This document shows, in pieces, positions 35,982 to 45,226 of a stretch of 64,000 nt of DNA (position 1 is the stretch's first letter; each line of letters starts with the position of its first letter). Below the pieces are notes generated by a model. The model searched no databases. It worked only from the letters and a program-made list of their open reading frames with translations, and was not told the DNA's origin. The position numbers and the translations under genes were made by a program. Source of the DNA: Actinopolymorpha singaporensis (GTDB taxonomy: Bacteria; Actinomycetota; Actinomycetes; Propionibacteriales; Actinopolymorphaceae); the NCBI RefSeq assembly GCF_900104745.1, contig NZ_LT629732.1, positions 930,001 to 994,000 on the forward strand, in the 5' to 3' direction.

Positions 35982-36803
35982 TCAGAACGAGTGCCGTACG
36001 GCCAGCGTGCGGGTGACCCGCTCCTCGTCATACTCCTCGCCGAGCCAGTTGAACAGCCCACGCAGTACCGACGGATCCCTCACGTAGTCGTCGAAGTGCA
36101 CGTGGTAGCCGCGCTCCCCTCGCTTCCCGACCGCCTCTCGCAGCCGCTCCTCGAGGGTGGCGAGGTCCACCATGGCATTCGGCCTGTGCGCCATCCATCT
36201 GCTCTTCGCGACGTCGGCGAGGTTCCGGGTGTTCAGCACGAACCGTGCGCCCGGGAAGAGCGTCTCGACGAAGCCGAGGTAGTCGTCGGGAGGGGACTGC
36301 CACCAGCGGATCTCCTTGAAGCCGGACACCCGGGTCCCGGGCTCCGGACGCAGCAGCGTCTCCGTCACCAGTTGGCGCATGCGGGCGGTGGCGAGCCCGG
36401 GCGGATACTCCTCGATGCCGTACCACGGGTGAATCGGCGTCAGCGGCTCCTCGCCGGACCACTTCACCCGCGCCTCGAGGGCCGCGGAGTGGTATTCGAA
36501 AAGCCGGTGCAGAACCCCGCCGTTCTCCCCGCGGATGCAGTACCCCGGGGTTCCGTCGAGCAGGGACATCAGCAGGGTCGACCCGGAACGGCCGTACGTC
36601 ACGACGAACAGGTACCGCAGATCTATCCGACCGTCGGTACTCGCCGTCGCCCCGCCCCGAACCGCGTCCAGCTGCAGGGTCAGCCGGTCGACCTCCGCAC
36701 GCAGCCGGTCGTTCTGGATGCGCAACAGGTCCCGGTGCCGGACGAGCCGGCCCAGGATCGGGACCGCGGTGGTGACGGCCGTGCGCAGAAGGCTGCTGCC
36801 CAT
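35982..36803 (-). CDS. Sulfotransferase
   Basis: A 273-residue protein. The PAPS-binding P-loop is FVVTYGRSGSTLLMSLLD; the 3'-phosphate-binding region RFVLNTRNLADVAKSRWM has the expected arginine and serine. The N-terminus carries a helical, coiled-coil-like segment (LVRHRDLLRIQNDRLRAEVDRLTLQLDAV). It should transfer sulfate from PAPS to a carbohydrate or other acceptor. The start is taken as ATG 36803 after AAGGG; a GTG six codons upstream is possible. It is divergent from the polysaccharide pyruvyl transferase, and a second sulfotransferase lies at 49051. Confidence 0.8.
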   Translation of the reverse strand: MGSSLLRTAVTTAVPILGRLVRHRDLLRIQNDRLRAEVDRLTLQLDAVRGGATASTDGRIDLRYLFVVTYGRSGSTLLMSLLDGTPGYCIRGENGGVLHRLFEYHSAALEARVKWSGEEPLTPIHPWYGIEEYPPGLATARMRQLVTETLLRPEPGTRVSGFKEIRWWQSPPDDYLGFVETLFPGARFVLNTRNLADVAKSRWMAHRPNAMVDLATLEERLREAVGKRGERGYHVHFDDYVRDPSVLRGLFNWLGEEYDEERVTRTLAVRHSF

Positions 36804-36996
36804 ACTGTGAGGACCCTTCACATCGGCGTGGCCGGGCGGTATCGGTGTTCCGGTTGGTTCCTTCCCTACCCCTGCGACCGCGCCTCTGGACCTGTCGGCG
36901 AGGGGAAGGCACGATAGGCCATTCGGCGGAAGCCGTGACTCCAGACCATCGCCGGCCGGACACGCAACGTGTTCCCATCACGACCAGGACCCTGCC

Positions 36997-38472
36997 GTGA
37001 AGCACATCCTCATCCGCTCGGGCAAGAGCCCCCACCGCGTCGCCACCCAGGCCGAGTTCCTGCACCAGGACCTGATCGGTACGAACACCGGCAATCTGCT
37101 CTTCAGCGACTCGGTTCACAAGATGCTGGCGGTGCCGGACACCACGGTGACGTCCAACGGCATCCGTACCGACATCTCACCCGAGCGGGCCGCCGAGATC
37201 AACGAGCGCTACGACGTCTTCGTCGTGCCTCTCGCGAACGCCTTCCGCCCCACCTTCCACGCCTCCCTCGACCGGCTGACGAAGCTGATCGAACAGCTCA
37301 CCGTCCCCGTGGTCGTGGTCGGTGTGGGTGCCCAGGTCGGCGAGGACTACGCGACCGACTCACTCGCACCGATGAACGAGTCCGTACGCCGGTTCGCCTC
37401 GGCGGTCCTGGACCGCTCCGCGTCCATCGGGGTACGCGGCGAGCTGACCGCGCGTTACCTCAAGGGCCTCGGCTTCGCGGACGTGGACATCATCGGCTGC
37501 CCGTCGATGTTCCTGTACGGCGACACGTTCCCCGAGATCCGGGCCACCGAGGTCGGCCCGGATTCACGGATCGCGATCAACCTCTCCCCCGACGCCATCC
37601 CGATCGGTGACGTGGAGGGCATCGTCCGGCACGTCTGGGAGCGCTGTCCGCACCTGACCTACTACGCGCAGAACACCGTCGACGGCGAGTTGCTGCTGTG
37701 GGGCGACACGACGCCGGAGTCGGGCATCTCGGAGGACTTCCCCCGGCATCTGACCCACCGTCTGCTGCGCGAGAACAAGATGCGCCTGCCGCTGGACCCG
37801 GCGACCTGGATCCGGGAGCTCCGCGAGCACGACTTCGCCTTCGGGACCCGCATCCACGGCAACGTCGCCGCCCTGCTGGCCGGGACGCCCGCGGTCGTGC
37901 TCACCCACGACTCGCGGACTCTGGAACTGTGCCGGTACTTCGACCTGCCGTACCGGCCCCTTGCCGGGCTGCCCGCCGAGACCGACCCGCGGGAGCTGTA
38001 CGAGGACGCCGACTTCTCCGCGATGCTCAAGGGCCACGCCGAGCGGTTCGACCGCGTCGTCACCTTCCTCGACCGCAACGGCCTGCGCAACACCTACACC
38101 CACGGAGACCGGGGCGCGGCCTTCGACGCCGAACTAGCCGCTCTCGACCTGCCCGCGTCCATCTCGGTCTGGGACGGCGGCGACGACGGCAACCTGCGCT
38201 ACCGCGTCAGCAGGCTGCGCGAACTGGTCACCGCGACCGACGCCAGGACCCGGGAGAACGACAGGAAGCTGCGCGGCCGCCTGAGCGCCGCCCAACGCCG
38301 CGAAGCCGAGGCCGAGCGGCAGCTCACCGAACTCCGCAAGGAGCTCGCGGCCGCCCGAAAGCAACTGGCCGCGCTGGAACGCAGGACGATGGGGATCGAG
38401 AAGCGGGTGATGGTCCGTCTCGGTCCCGCCCTGCGCCGCCGGCTCCGCCGCCTCGGCCGTCGCCGTTCGTGA
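36997..38472 (+). CDS. Polysaccharide pyruvyl transferase family protein with coiled-coil tail
   Basis: A protein of about 491 residues. The catalytic part (1-375) resembles the CsaB/WcaK family that transfers pyruvate from phosphoenolpyruvate to sugars: VVVVGVGAQVGEDYATDSLAPMN, SIGVRGELTARYLKGLGFADVDIIGCPSMFL, HDFAFGTRIHGNVAALLAGTPAVVLTHDSRT. The C-terminal 90 residues are a charged coiled coil (RENDRKLRGRLSAAQRREAEAER) with a very basic end. GTG start at 36997. It would add acidic pyruvyl ketals to an exopolysaccharide, consistent with the nearby sulfotransferases. Confidence 0.85.
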   Translation: MKHILIRSGKSPHRVATQAEFLHQDLIGTNTGNLLFSDSVHKMLAVPDTTVTSNGIRTDISPERAAEINERYDVFVVPLANAFRPTFHASLDRLTKLIEQLTVPVVVVGVGAQVGEDYATDSLAPMNESVRRFASAVLDRSASIGVRGELTARYLKGLGFADVDIIGCPSMFLYGDTFPEIRATEVGPDSRIAINLSPDAIPIGDVEGIVRHVWERCPHLTYYAQNTVDGELLLWGDTTPESGISEDFPRHLTHRLLRENKMRLPLDPATWIRELREHDFAFGTRIHGNVAALLAGTPAVVLTHDSRTLELCRYFDLPYRPLAGLPAETDPRELYEDADFSAMLKGHAERFDRVVTFLDRNGLRNTYTHGDRGAAFDAELAALDLPASISVWDGGDDGNLRYRVSRLRELVTATDARTRENDRKLRGRLSAAQRREAEAERQLTELRKELAAARKQLAALERRTMGIEKRVMVRLGPALRRRLRRLGRRRS

Positions 38473-38505
38473 CGAGGGGTCACGCGAGGAGGCGGTACCC
38501 ACGGT

Positions 38506-38550
38506 TTGCGTCACCATCGGCGGAATGCTCCCCTGCAGATCCAGTGACAT
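38506..38550 (-). pseudogene. Possible DapA-family N-terminal remnant
   Basis: After a good CGGAGG, an ATG at 38550 begins MSLDLQGSIPPMVTQTV. The L-x-G-x-IPPMVT pattern is the usual opening of dihydrodipicolinate synthase/N-acetylneuraminate lyase-family proteins (IPPMVTPxx). The similarity stops after about 13 codons, and the frame then runs antisense through the pyruvyl transferase coiled coil. It may be a truncated gene start left after a rearrangement; chance resemblance is possible. Confidence 0.35.
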
Positions 38551-38609
38551 GTGAACCTCCGGATCAGGTGGTCGGCGTTCTCGGCTGTGGGAGACCCGCG
38601 ACCCGGCGC

Positions 38610-39698
38610 TCAGGGACAGGACACGCGCAGCCGGGCCCAGGCGTTGTTTCCGTATCCCTGAGGGTTCCACAGGGATCGAGGTGACTCGGGCTGGGTGGCA
38701 CCGCCGAAGTCCCAGGCCCGCGCGAGGAGTTCGTGCTCACCGGCCGGAAGTTCGAGCGTCACCCGCCACATCCGCCACGACCAGGGAGAGACCTGAGGAT
38801 CCAGCTCCGCCTGTACCCAGGTGCCGCCACCGTCGGCTGACACGTCGACCCGGGCGACACCTCCGCCATATCCTGCAAACGCGTAGCCCGCGACCTCGGC
38901 GTGGCCGCTGGGACACCGGGTGCCGGCGTCCGGGCTGAGGAAGTCGCAGTTCAGGGGGACGGGACCCAGCGAGATACCGGCGCCCGGCCCGGCCTGGTCG
39001 AGATCGGTGTCCGCCGGCAGCATGCGGTACGCCGTGGCCTGGAAGTAGTTGTCGGACGGATCCGCTTGGACGCTGATCCGGTGGAGCCACTTGACGCTGC
39101 GGGCACCGATCCAGCCGGGTACGACCACGCGAACGGGCGCACCGTGCACGGCGGGAAGCGGCTCACCGTTCATCTCCCAGGCGAGCAGCACCTCCTCCGA
39201 GAGCGCCTTGGCCAACGGGACCGAGCCGCCGAAGGGCTGCGCCGGCCGGGCGCGTTGGGACACGTCGGTGGCCGCGAACGCGACATGGGCGGCTCCTTCG
39301 CCGATCCCGGCCGCGTCCAGCACGTCGCGCAGGCGTACCCCGCCCCAGCGCGCAGTGGAGATGGCTCCCGGGCCCCACGGCGCCTCGCCCGGAATGTCGC
39401 GTACGGCCATGAGTTCGGCGCGCCGGTTGCCGGCACACTGCAGGGTCGCGGTCACCTCCGCCGGCTCGAACCGGTCACGCAACTGCGCCGGAGACCAGGC
39501 GGCGGGCCGTTCGACGAGGCCGTCGACCCGCAGGCGCCAGGTGTCGAGGTCGATCCGGGGCACCGGCCCGTGGCTGCGTACGTAGAAGGCGTCCAGTGGT
39601 GTGCACGGCGCCTGCGCCAGAACCTGCCGGGGCGGCTCCGCGTTGTAGGGGTCCTCCTCGTGCACCACCATGTCGCGCCGCTTGCCCCACAGACCCAT
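38610..39698 (-). CDS. Sulfite oxidase-like molybdopterin enzyme
   Basis: A protein of about 362 residues from the SUOX/sulfite oxidase family, a mononuclear molybdenum enzyme. The molybdenum-ligating cysteine lies in VTATLQCAGNRRAELM. Other marks are HGAPVRVVVPGWIGARSVKWLHRISV, a dimerisation domain with VARVDVSADGGGTWVQAELD, and WDFGGATQPESPRSLWNPQGYGNNAW. It lacks a haem b5 domain and a signal peptide, so it is probably cytoplasmic. An earlier start at 39722 is possible. It lies near the sulfatase and sulfotransferases. Confidence 0.88.
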   Translation of the reverse strand: MGLWGKRRDMVVHEEDPYNAEPPRQVLAQAPCTPLDAFYVRSHGPVPRIDLDTWRLRVDGLVERPAAWSPAQLRDRFEPAEVTATLQCAGNRRAELMAVRDIPGEAPWGPGAISTARWGGVRLRDVLDAAGIGEGAAHVAFAATDVSQRARPAQPFGGSVPLAKALSEEVLLAWEMNGEPLPAVHGAPVRVVVPGWIGARSVKWLHRISVQADPSDNYFQATAYRMLPADTDLDQAGPGAGISLGPVPLNCDFLSPDAGTRCPSGHAEVAGYAFAGYGGGVARVDVSADGGGTWVQAELDPQVSPWSWRMWRVTLELPAGEHELLARAWDFGGATQPESPRSLWNPQGYGNNAWARLRVSCP

Positions 39699-39729
39699 GA
39701 GTGGGGCATACCCGTCCCTCACACGAAAT

Positions 39730-39757
39730 CACGTGGCCTTCCGCCGTCGGCCACGTG
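39730..39757. terminator. CACGTGGCC hairpin
   Basis: CACGTGGCC (39730-39738) pairs perfectly with GGCCACGTG (39749-39757) around a 10-nt loop. It lies downstream of the GT1 glycosyltransferase gene, in the gap before the sulfite oxidase start on the same strand. Confidence 0.55.
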
Positions 39758-39815
39758 CACATCCGTCCACTCCGGGTAGAAGCCGGACTCGGGGCCGCCA
39801 CGCCCGAACCGGCAT

Positions 39816-39839
39816 CAATCAGTGCGACCAATCAGTGCG
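39816..39839. repeat. Direct repeat CAATCAGTGCG at the GT1 stop codon
   Basis: The 11-mer occurs at 39816-39826 and 39829-39839. The second copy spans the stop codon of the glycosyltransferase gene, so the repeat duplicates its last bases and stop. It looks like a small local duplication. Confidence 0.5.
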
Positions 39840-41157
39840 GTCGGTTCCGGCGCAGGAACTCCTGGACGAGTTCGGCCCCGGCCACGGCCCCAGCCCCGGA
39901 GCCGAAGGCGGCGCCGAGCGCCAGGGCTCGGTCGCGCGCGGACGGCTCGGACAGTGTGCGCTCGACGGCGGCGCGAAGTTCGCCGGCCGGGACAGGCCGA
40001 CGGGACAGATGCTGCCGCAGCACGACGGCCGCGCCACGCTCGGCGATGGTCCGGCCGATGACCAGCTGTTCCACCTGCTGCGGAACGACCACCAGCGGCA
40101 CGCCGTACGCCAGTGCCTCCAGTGCGCTGTTCATCCCGCCGTGGGTGACGAACGCGGCCGTCCTGCGCAGAATCTCCAACTGGGGAACGGTTGTGCGGAC
40201 CAGCGTGTTGGCCGGGGGCCTGCCGAGACGGGCAGGGTCGGTGGAGTGGCCGACGGCCAGGACGACCCGCGCCGGCAGGTCGGCGAGCGCGGTGAAGCAC
40301 GTACGGAAGAACTCACCGGTGCCGGCGTGCAACGTGCCCAGCGAGACCAGGACCACGGGATCGGCACCGTCCACGTGGGCGGAGAGCTCGGCATCCAACT
40401 CGGTGTCGCGCAAGGCGTTGTTGACAGGACTGACGGGGTCGACCGGATCGACGGTGGGTCCGACGAAGTGACAGCTCTCGTCCAGGCGGGAGTTGCTGGG
40501 TTGGATCTCGCGCGGGATCGGGAACAACGTCAGGTCGCCGAACATCGGCAGCATCGGCGTACTCGGCACGACCTCCCTGCCGAACCGGCCGAGCACCCGG
40601 CGCCGGGCGCGGACCGCCCGGGGAAAGTCCGGCAGCATCAGCCGTAGCGTGTACGCCCACTCCCGGGCCGTGAGGCCCCTGAAGTCCGCCGGGCCGAGCA
40701 GCATGGTGGTCATGAACGAGATCGTCGGCAGGCCGAGACCCGCGGCGGTCACCCGCCCCCACAGGGCGTTGGAGTCGTACGCCACCGCGTCCGGGCGTTC
40801 CCGCGCGAACTCCTCCCGCAGGAACGGCACCAGCGACATCGTCGCCTCCAGCACCTTCGCGACCACCCGGACGGAGCTTCCGGACTGGGTGGCTGCGGCA
40901 ATGTCGCGAGAGCCGATCGCGCCCTCCGGATAGGCCCGGAACTTCGCACCGGCACGCTCCACCGCATGCGCGAACTCACCGGTGGAGTAGTACGTCACGT
41001 CGACGCCACGGCCGACGAGTTCGCGGACCAACGGCAGGCTGGGGTTGACGTGCCCGGAGGCGGGCATCCCCGTCATCACGACCCGTCGGGAGACGCCCGC
41101 AGAGCGCCCCGGTGCGTCCCCGGTCGCCGGGCCGTCGTCGTGCTGGGCGTCGGACAT
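39832..41157 (-). CDS. GT1/MGT-family glycosyltransferase
   Basis: A 441-residue UGT-like glycosyltransferase of the macrolide glycosyltransferase (MGT) group. The N-terminal acceptor half includes VVMTGMPASGHVNPSLPLVRELV. The C-terminal nucleotide-sugar half has the PSPG-like region with TAAFVTHGGMNSALEALAYGVPLVVVP and PQQVEQLVIGRTIAERGAAVV. Such enzymes glycosylate small molecules, lipids or antibiotics. It lies 44 nt after the third solute-binding protein on the same strand. Confidence 0.85.
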   Translation of the reverse strand: MSDAQHDDGPATGDAPGRSAGVSRRVVMTGMPASGHVNPSLPLVRELVGRGVDVTYYSTGEFAHAVERAGAKFRAYPEGAIGSRDIAAATQSGSSVRVVAKVLEATMSLVPFLREEFARERPDAVAYDSNALWGRVTAAGLGLPTISFMTTMLLGPADFRGLTAREWAYTLRLMLPDFPRAVRARRRVLGRFGREVVPSTPMLPMFGDLTLFPIPREIQPSNSRLDESCHFVGPTVDPVDPVSPVNNALRDTELDAELSAHVDGADPVVLVSLGTLHAGTGEFFRTCFTALADLPARVVLAVGHSTDPARLGRPPANTLVRTTVPQLEILRRTAAFVTHGGMNSALEALAYGVPLVVVPQQVEQLVIGRTIAERGAAVVLRQHLSRRPVPAGELRAAVERTLSEPSARDRALALGAAFGSGAGAVAGAELVQEFLRRNRPH

Positions 41158-41201
41158 GGCGGATCACCCTCCTGTGCTCACGATTCGGATGCGCGGCGTT
41201 C

Positions 41202-43319
41202 TCAGGTGTGCTCGGAAGGGTTCTCCCAGTAGTACGCCTCCGGGTCGTAGACGGCCGGCGTCGGGTGGGACCACGTGTTGGCCAGTCCGCCGTAGGCGAG
41301 CTCGTCCCGGCTGGGCACGTTGCGAAGGTCCTGGTGCACGACGAGCGGCGTCGGGAAGTTGGCCACCGAGCACTGGAAGAACGGCCCTTCCTCCACGTGG
41401 ATCCTGATCATGTCCCACACCGTCCTGGTGCGCCGCAGCGCCTCCGGCTCCGCCAGCGCCTTCGCCAGCCCCTGCCACAGCCGATCGACCGGGCCGCCCT
41501 TGTCGGGTTCGAGCCGAGGCGGTGTGCGTTTCCACGGGCTGACGTCGGCCTCGGCGTGTTCGGCCGGCGTACCCCGTACCTTCCACCACTGTGCCTGCAG
41601 CGGTGCCCACACGCTGGGCTCGGTCGAGCAGAACCAGTAGTACAGCACGAGATGGTCGTGCAGGGTGGTGAGTCCCCAGCCGCCCTGCGACATCAGCTCG
41701 CCGCGTTCCCACTGCTCGCCGAACACCGTCGGCGGCCGCGGGTCGAGCTTGACCGAGACGCCGATCTTCTCCCAGTCCCGCTTGAGAAGCTGGTTGTACT
41801 TGACGCTCTCCTCGGTGCTGTCCGCGGAGTAGCTGATGACCACCGACAGCTTCTCGCCGTTGGGCAGGTTGCGCAGCCCGTCGCCGTCGGAGTCGACCAC
41901 CCCGAGCTTGTCCAGCATCCGTTTCGCCTTCTCGGGGTCGTAGGCCGAGTAACTGTCCTTCCAGGACTTGTAGATCTTCGGCCCCTCCGGCGGTGTGTGG
42001 TACTCGATGGACTGCGTGCTGTGCGTTCCGGTGGTGATCTGCCCGGTGTTGAAGTACAACGTCTTGCGTACGTCCTCGCGGTTGTGTGCGTGCGAGAGCG
42101 CCTGGCGGAACGCAGGCGTACGGATCAGCTTCCGCATCGCCTCGTTCTCGTAGTCGTGGTTGAAGAAGAACGCCGGTGTGCCGCCGGTTCCGGTGTTCCA
42201 CAGCAGGACGCGCGTCCTGCTCTTCGCCGCCGACCGCTTCAGCCCGCTGACATCGGCGAGACCGAGCGGCACGGAGGCACCCCAGGACCCGGCGTAGTCC
42301 GCCTGGCCGTTCTGCACCTGCAGCTTGCCGACCTGCGGGTCCTGGAACAACGGCATGCTGAGCACGTCGATGTACGGAAGCTGGTTGCCTTCGGGGTCGA
42401 CGCACCAGTAGTAGGGGTTGCGTTCCCAGGTGACCCGTACACCCTCCCGGTAGGAACGCAGCTTCCATCCGGTCAGGGTCGGGCAGTCCGGATTCTGCGC
42501 GTAGTTCATCTTCTCGGCGTGCTGGTTGGCCCAGTCCTCGCCCGCCTTGGAGTTGTAGGTGAGGTGAAACTGCTTCAGATAGTGCCTGGGCTGGAACCAC
42601 ACGTCCCACTGGACGTATCGCGCCAACTGGAAGATGACGACGGGGCTCGGCGCGTCGAAGTCCATGACGAGGGTGTACGCGTCCGGCGCGGACAGCCGCA
42701 TCGGCGTTCCCTTGCTCGAACGGCCACTGTCCGGCGCCTCCGCCGGATAGTCGCCGTTCAGCACAAGGTCCTTCCACCAGTACATCGCGTCGGCTGAGGT
42801 CAGCGGCGCGCCGTCGGACCAGCGCACACCCTCGCGCATGTGGAGGGTCCACTGTGACGCGTCGTCGTTGGACTCCCAGGACTCCACCAGGCCGGGCCCG
42901 AGGTCCTGGGAGTCGTTGAGCCAGCGCAGGGGTGCGTGCCCGTACATCAGGGTGGTCGGTGAGAACGTCGTGGATGCCGACGCCGGCATGCGCAGCGTTC
43001 CGCCGTACTTTCCGGTCCGCAGCCAGCGGTGCGGAACGACGTACGGCCGGCCGGGAACGCGTTTGCCGACCGCCGGCAGCTCACCGGCCCTGACTCGCTT
43101 GGCGAGGGCGGGCGCCTCGTGCAGTTGCCTGGGTGCCGCCAGTGGTTTCGCCGGAGAGCCCTTGCGGTTGGCGCGCTTCGGACTTCCCGAAGGCCTTCCG
43201 CCGGCGTTCGTCGAGGATCCGGAGCAGGCGGCGATCGTGGTGGTCACCGCCGCAAGTGCGGAACCGATCAGGAGCCGACGCCTGCTGACGTTGCCACTGC
43301 GCTCATCGAGTGTGTCCAC
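41202..43319 (-). CDS. ABC transporter substrate-binding lipoprotein, family 5 (Tat-type signal)
   Basis: A 705-residue SBP_bac_5 protein with NVSRRRLLIGSALAAVT and a lipobox cysteine in AACSGSS. The mature region includes TLHMREGVRWSDGAPLTSADAMYW and TWERNPYYWCVDPEGNQLPYIDV, closely echoing the first solute-binding protein. A calcium-loop-like VDSDGDGLRNLPNG interrupts the domain at about residue 475. The GTG at 43319 follows GAAGGG. It is divergent from a sulfatase gene, which suggests uptake of a sulfated or desulfated glycan. No permease is near. Confidence 0.85.
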   Translation of the reverse strand: MDTLDERSGNVSRRRLLIGSALAAVTTTIAACSGSSTNAGGRPSGSPKRANRKGSPAKPLAAPRQLHEAPALAKRVRAGELPAVGKRVPGRPYVVPHRWLRTGKYGGTLRMPASASTTFSPTTLMYGHAPLRWLNDSQDLGPGLVESWESNDDASQWTLHMREGVRWSDGAPLTSADAMYWWKDLVLNGDYPAEAPDSGRSSKGTPMRLSAPDAYTLVMDFDAPSPVVIFQLARYVQWDVWFQPRHYLKQFHLTYNSKAGEDWANQHAEKMNYAQNPDCPTLTGWKLRSYREGVRVTWERNPYYWCVDPEGNQLPYIDVLSMPLFQDPQVGKLQVQNGQADYAGSWGASVPLGLADVSGLKRSAAKSRTRVLLWNTGTGGTPAFFFNHDYENEAMRKLIRTPAFRQALSHAHNREDVRKTLYFNTGQITTGTHSTQSIEYHTPPEGPKIYKSWKDSYSAYDPEKAKRMLDKLGVVDSDGDGLRNLPNGEKLSVVISYSADSTEESVKYNQLLKRDWEKIGVSVKLDPRPPTVFGEQWERGELMSQGGWGLTTLHDHLVLYYWFCSTEPSVWAPLQAQWWKVRGTPAEHAEADVSPWKRTPPRLEPDKGGPVDRLWQGLAKALAEPEALRRTRTVWDMIRIHVEEGPFFQCSVANFPTPLVVHQDLRNVPSRDELAYGGLANTWSHPTPAVYDPEAYYWENPSEHT

Positions 43320-43489
43320 GGTCGGCCCTTCGCCAGATTGGAAACGCAACGTAGTTGGACAAGTCGCGAACAGTCAACGAGATCGGCGAAGCCTCGAATC
43401 CGCTGGCACCATCCGGCCACGCGCATCGTTGCTTGAAGCCGGCCCCGCGCCGGCGCCCGTAGGGTGTGTCGCGGAGAAGAGGTGATCGC

Positions 43490-44908
43490 GTGTCCGAGCG
43501 GCCGAACATCGTTTTGATCGTGGGTGAGGACATCGGCCGGATCGCCGGCTGCTACGGCGACGACTACGTGCGTACGCCCAACCTCGACCGGCTGGCCGCA
43601 CGCGGGTGTCGTTACGACGAGGCGTACTCCACTTATCCGGTCTGCGCTCCGTCCCGCTCGACGATGGTGACCGGCCAGTACCCGATGAAGATCGGCACTC
43701 ATCAGATGCGGTCCACGCTGCTGCATCCGCCGCGGTTGTTCACCCACGAGCTGCGCGACGCGGGCTACCACGTGAGCTGGCCGACCAAGCTGGACTTCAA
43801 CTTCGAGCCGACGAGCGGCTGGCGCGACGACAACCTGGCATGGGTCGACAGGCTGCGGGCCGGTGCCATGCCGGGCCGGCCCTGGTTCGCGTACGTCAAC
43901 CTCGCGATCACGCACGAGTCGTCCATGTGGCCGGACGCGGGCGAGTACGCCGACCGCGAAGGGCTGGAGCACTGGGACACCGGCAAGCCACGTCCGCCGC
44001 GGGTCACCGACCCGGCTGACGTGCCGGTGCCGTCGTATCTCCCGGACACGCGGGTCGTACGCGGCGACATAGCCCGGCACGCCGACAACATCGCCGAGCT
44101 CGACCGGCAGGTCGGGCAGGTCCTCGACGCACTGGATTCCTCCGGGCAGGCCGGCAACAGGGTCGTGGTGTTCCTGGCCGATCACGGCCGCGGCCTGCCG
44201 CGGGAGAAGCGCTGGCCCTACAGCGCAGGGATCCACATGCCGCTGCTGGTCAGCTGGCCCGGTGTCATCGAGCCCGGGAGCGTCAGCGACCGGCTGGTGT
44301 CCTGGGTTGACCTCGCGCCGACGTTCTGCTCGATCGCGGGGGCACCGATCCCTGCCGACCACGACGGAGCGGCGTTTCTCGGAGCGGCCGAGGCGGCACC
44401 GCGCGAGCACATGTTCGCCGGGCGCGACCGGATGGACGAGTCGTTCGACCGGGTTCGGGTCGTACGCGATCGGCGCTACCACTACGTGCGCAACTTCTTT
44501 CCCCGGATTCCGTACTGTCAACGGAACCTTTACATGGAGAACATGCCCACCATGCAGGAGCTTCGCCGCCTCAACGCCGCCGGCGAGCTTCACGGCACCG
44601 CGGCGAGCTTCATGCCGCCGCGCAAACCCGCCGAGGAGTTGTACGACGTGCAGGCGGATCCGGAGTGCGTGCACGACCTGGCGGGCGATCCGCAGTACGC
44701 CGGCGTACGCGTCCGGATGGCTGCGGAGCTGGACCGCTTCCTTGCCGAAATCGACGACCTGGGCGCGTATCCCGAGCGCGACCTGGTGGCGAAGGGACTG
44801 GTCGCCGACCGGATCGAGGAGTTCCGCGCCCGGCTCGCCCCGCTGCCGCCGGAGTACCAGCGGGGCTATCCGCTCGCGATCTTCGAGCCTGCCGACCTCC
44901 TCAGCTGA
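43490..44908 (+). CDS. Type I sulfatase (alkaline phosphatase-like fold)
   Basis: A 472-residue sulfatase. The formylglycine motif CAPSR (C52 of the protein starting at 43490) sits in YSTYPVCAPSRSTMVTGQYP. Other conserved parts are NIVLIVGEDIG (metal), GCYGDDYVRTPNLDRLAARG and LADHGRGLPREKRWPYSAGIHMPLLV. There is no signal peptide, so the substrate is probably imported first. The start uses GTG at 43490 after AGAAGAGG; the annotated frame could begin at 43466. It removes sulfate esters, probably from carbohydrates; it needs a formylglycine-generating enzyme not seen here. Confidence 0.9.
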   Translation: MSERPNIVLIVGEDIGRIAGCYGDDYVRTPNLDRLAARGCRYDEAYSTYPVCAPSRSTMVTGQYPMKIGTHQMRSTLLHPPRLFTHELRDAGYHVSWPTKLDFNFEPTSGWRDDNLAWVDRLRAGAMPGRPWFAYVNLAITHESSMWPDAGEYADREGLEHWDTGKPRPPRVTDPADVPVPSYLPDTRVVRGDIARHADNIAELDRQVGQVLDALDSSGQAGNRVVVFLADHGRGLPREKRWPYSAGIHMPLLVSWPGVIEPGSVSDRLVSWVDLAPTFCSIAGAPIPADHDGAAFLGAAEAAPREHMFAGRDRMDESFDRVRVVRDRRYHYVRNFFPRIPYCQRNLYMENMPTMQELRRLNAAGELHGTAASFMPPRKPAEELYDVQADPECVHDLAGDPQYAGVRVRMAAELDRFLAEIDDLGAYPERDLVAKGLVADRIEEFRARLAPLPPEYQRGYPLAIFEPADLLS

Positions 44909-45226
44909 GGGTCCGCTTCAGCGGCCCCGTCGCGACGTAAAGATCACGAAGCGTGGTGTCGAGCGCACTGGCCTGACCTGGACGGCCGGTGTTCCGCACG
45001 CTCGCATGCGGACGCTGAGAAAGCTGTCATTCACCTCCAGTGCTACCGCGACCGTGAAAACCTCCGATTGCTCTCGATCGCAGGCCAAAAAGCTGCCGTG
45101 GGATACAGCGGTTCCGTCAGGCGTAAGGGTTATGTCAATCAGGTCGAAATGCTCCGCTGCCAGGTTCGCCAACCGCGCTCGTACACGGCCCACGGCAGCC
45201 GATCGCAACAGGGCAGGTCTGATGCG
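44909..45226. other. 318-bp low-GC gap before the polysaccharide cluster
   Basis: This stretch is visibly poorer in GC than its neighbours, with runs such as AAAAAGC and GTGAAAACC. It holds no confident gene on the plus strand. A minus-strand frame described separately is the only coding-like signal. The promoter of the following glycosyltransferase is presumably here, but I see no clear -35/-10 pair. Confidence 0.5.
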
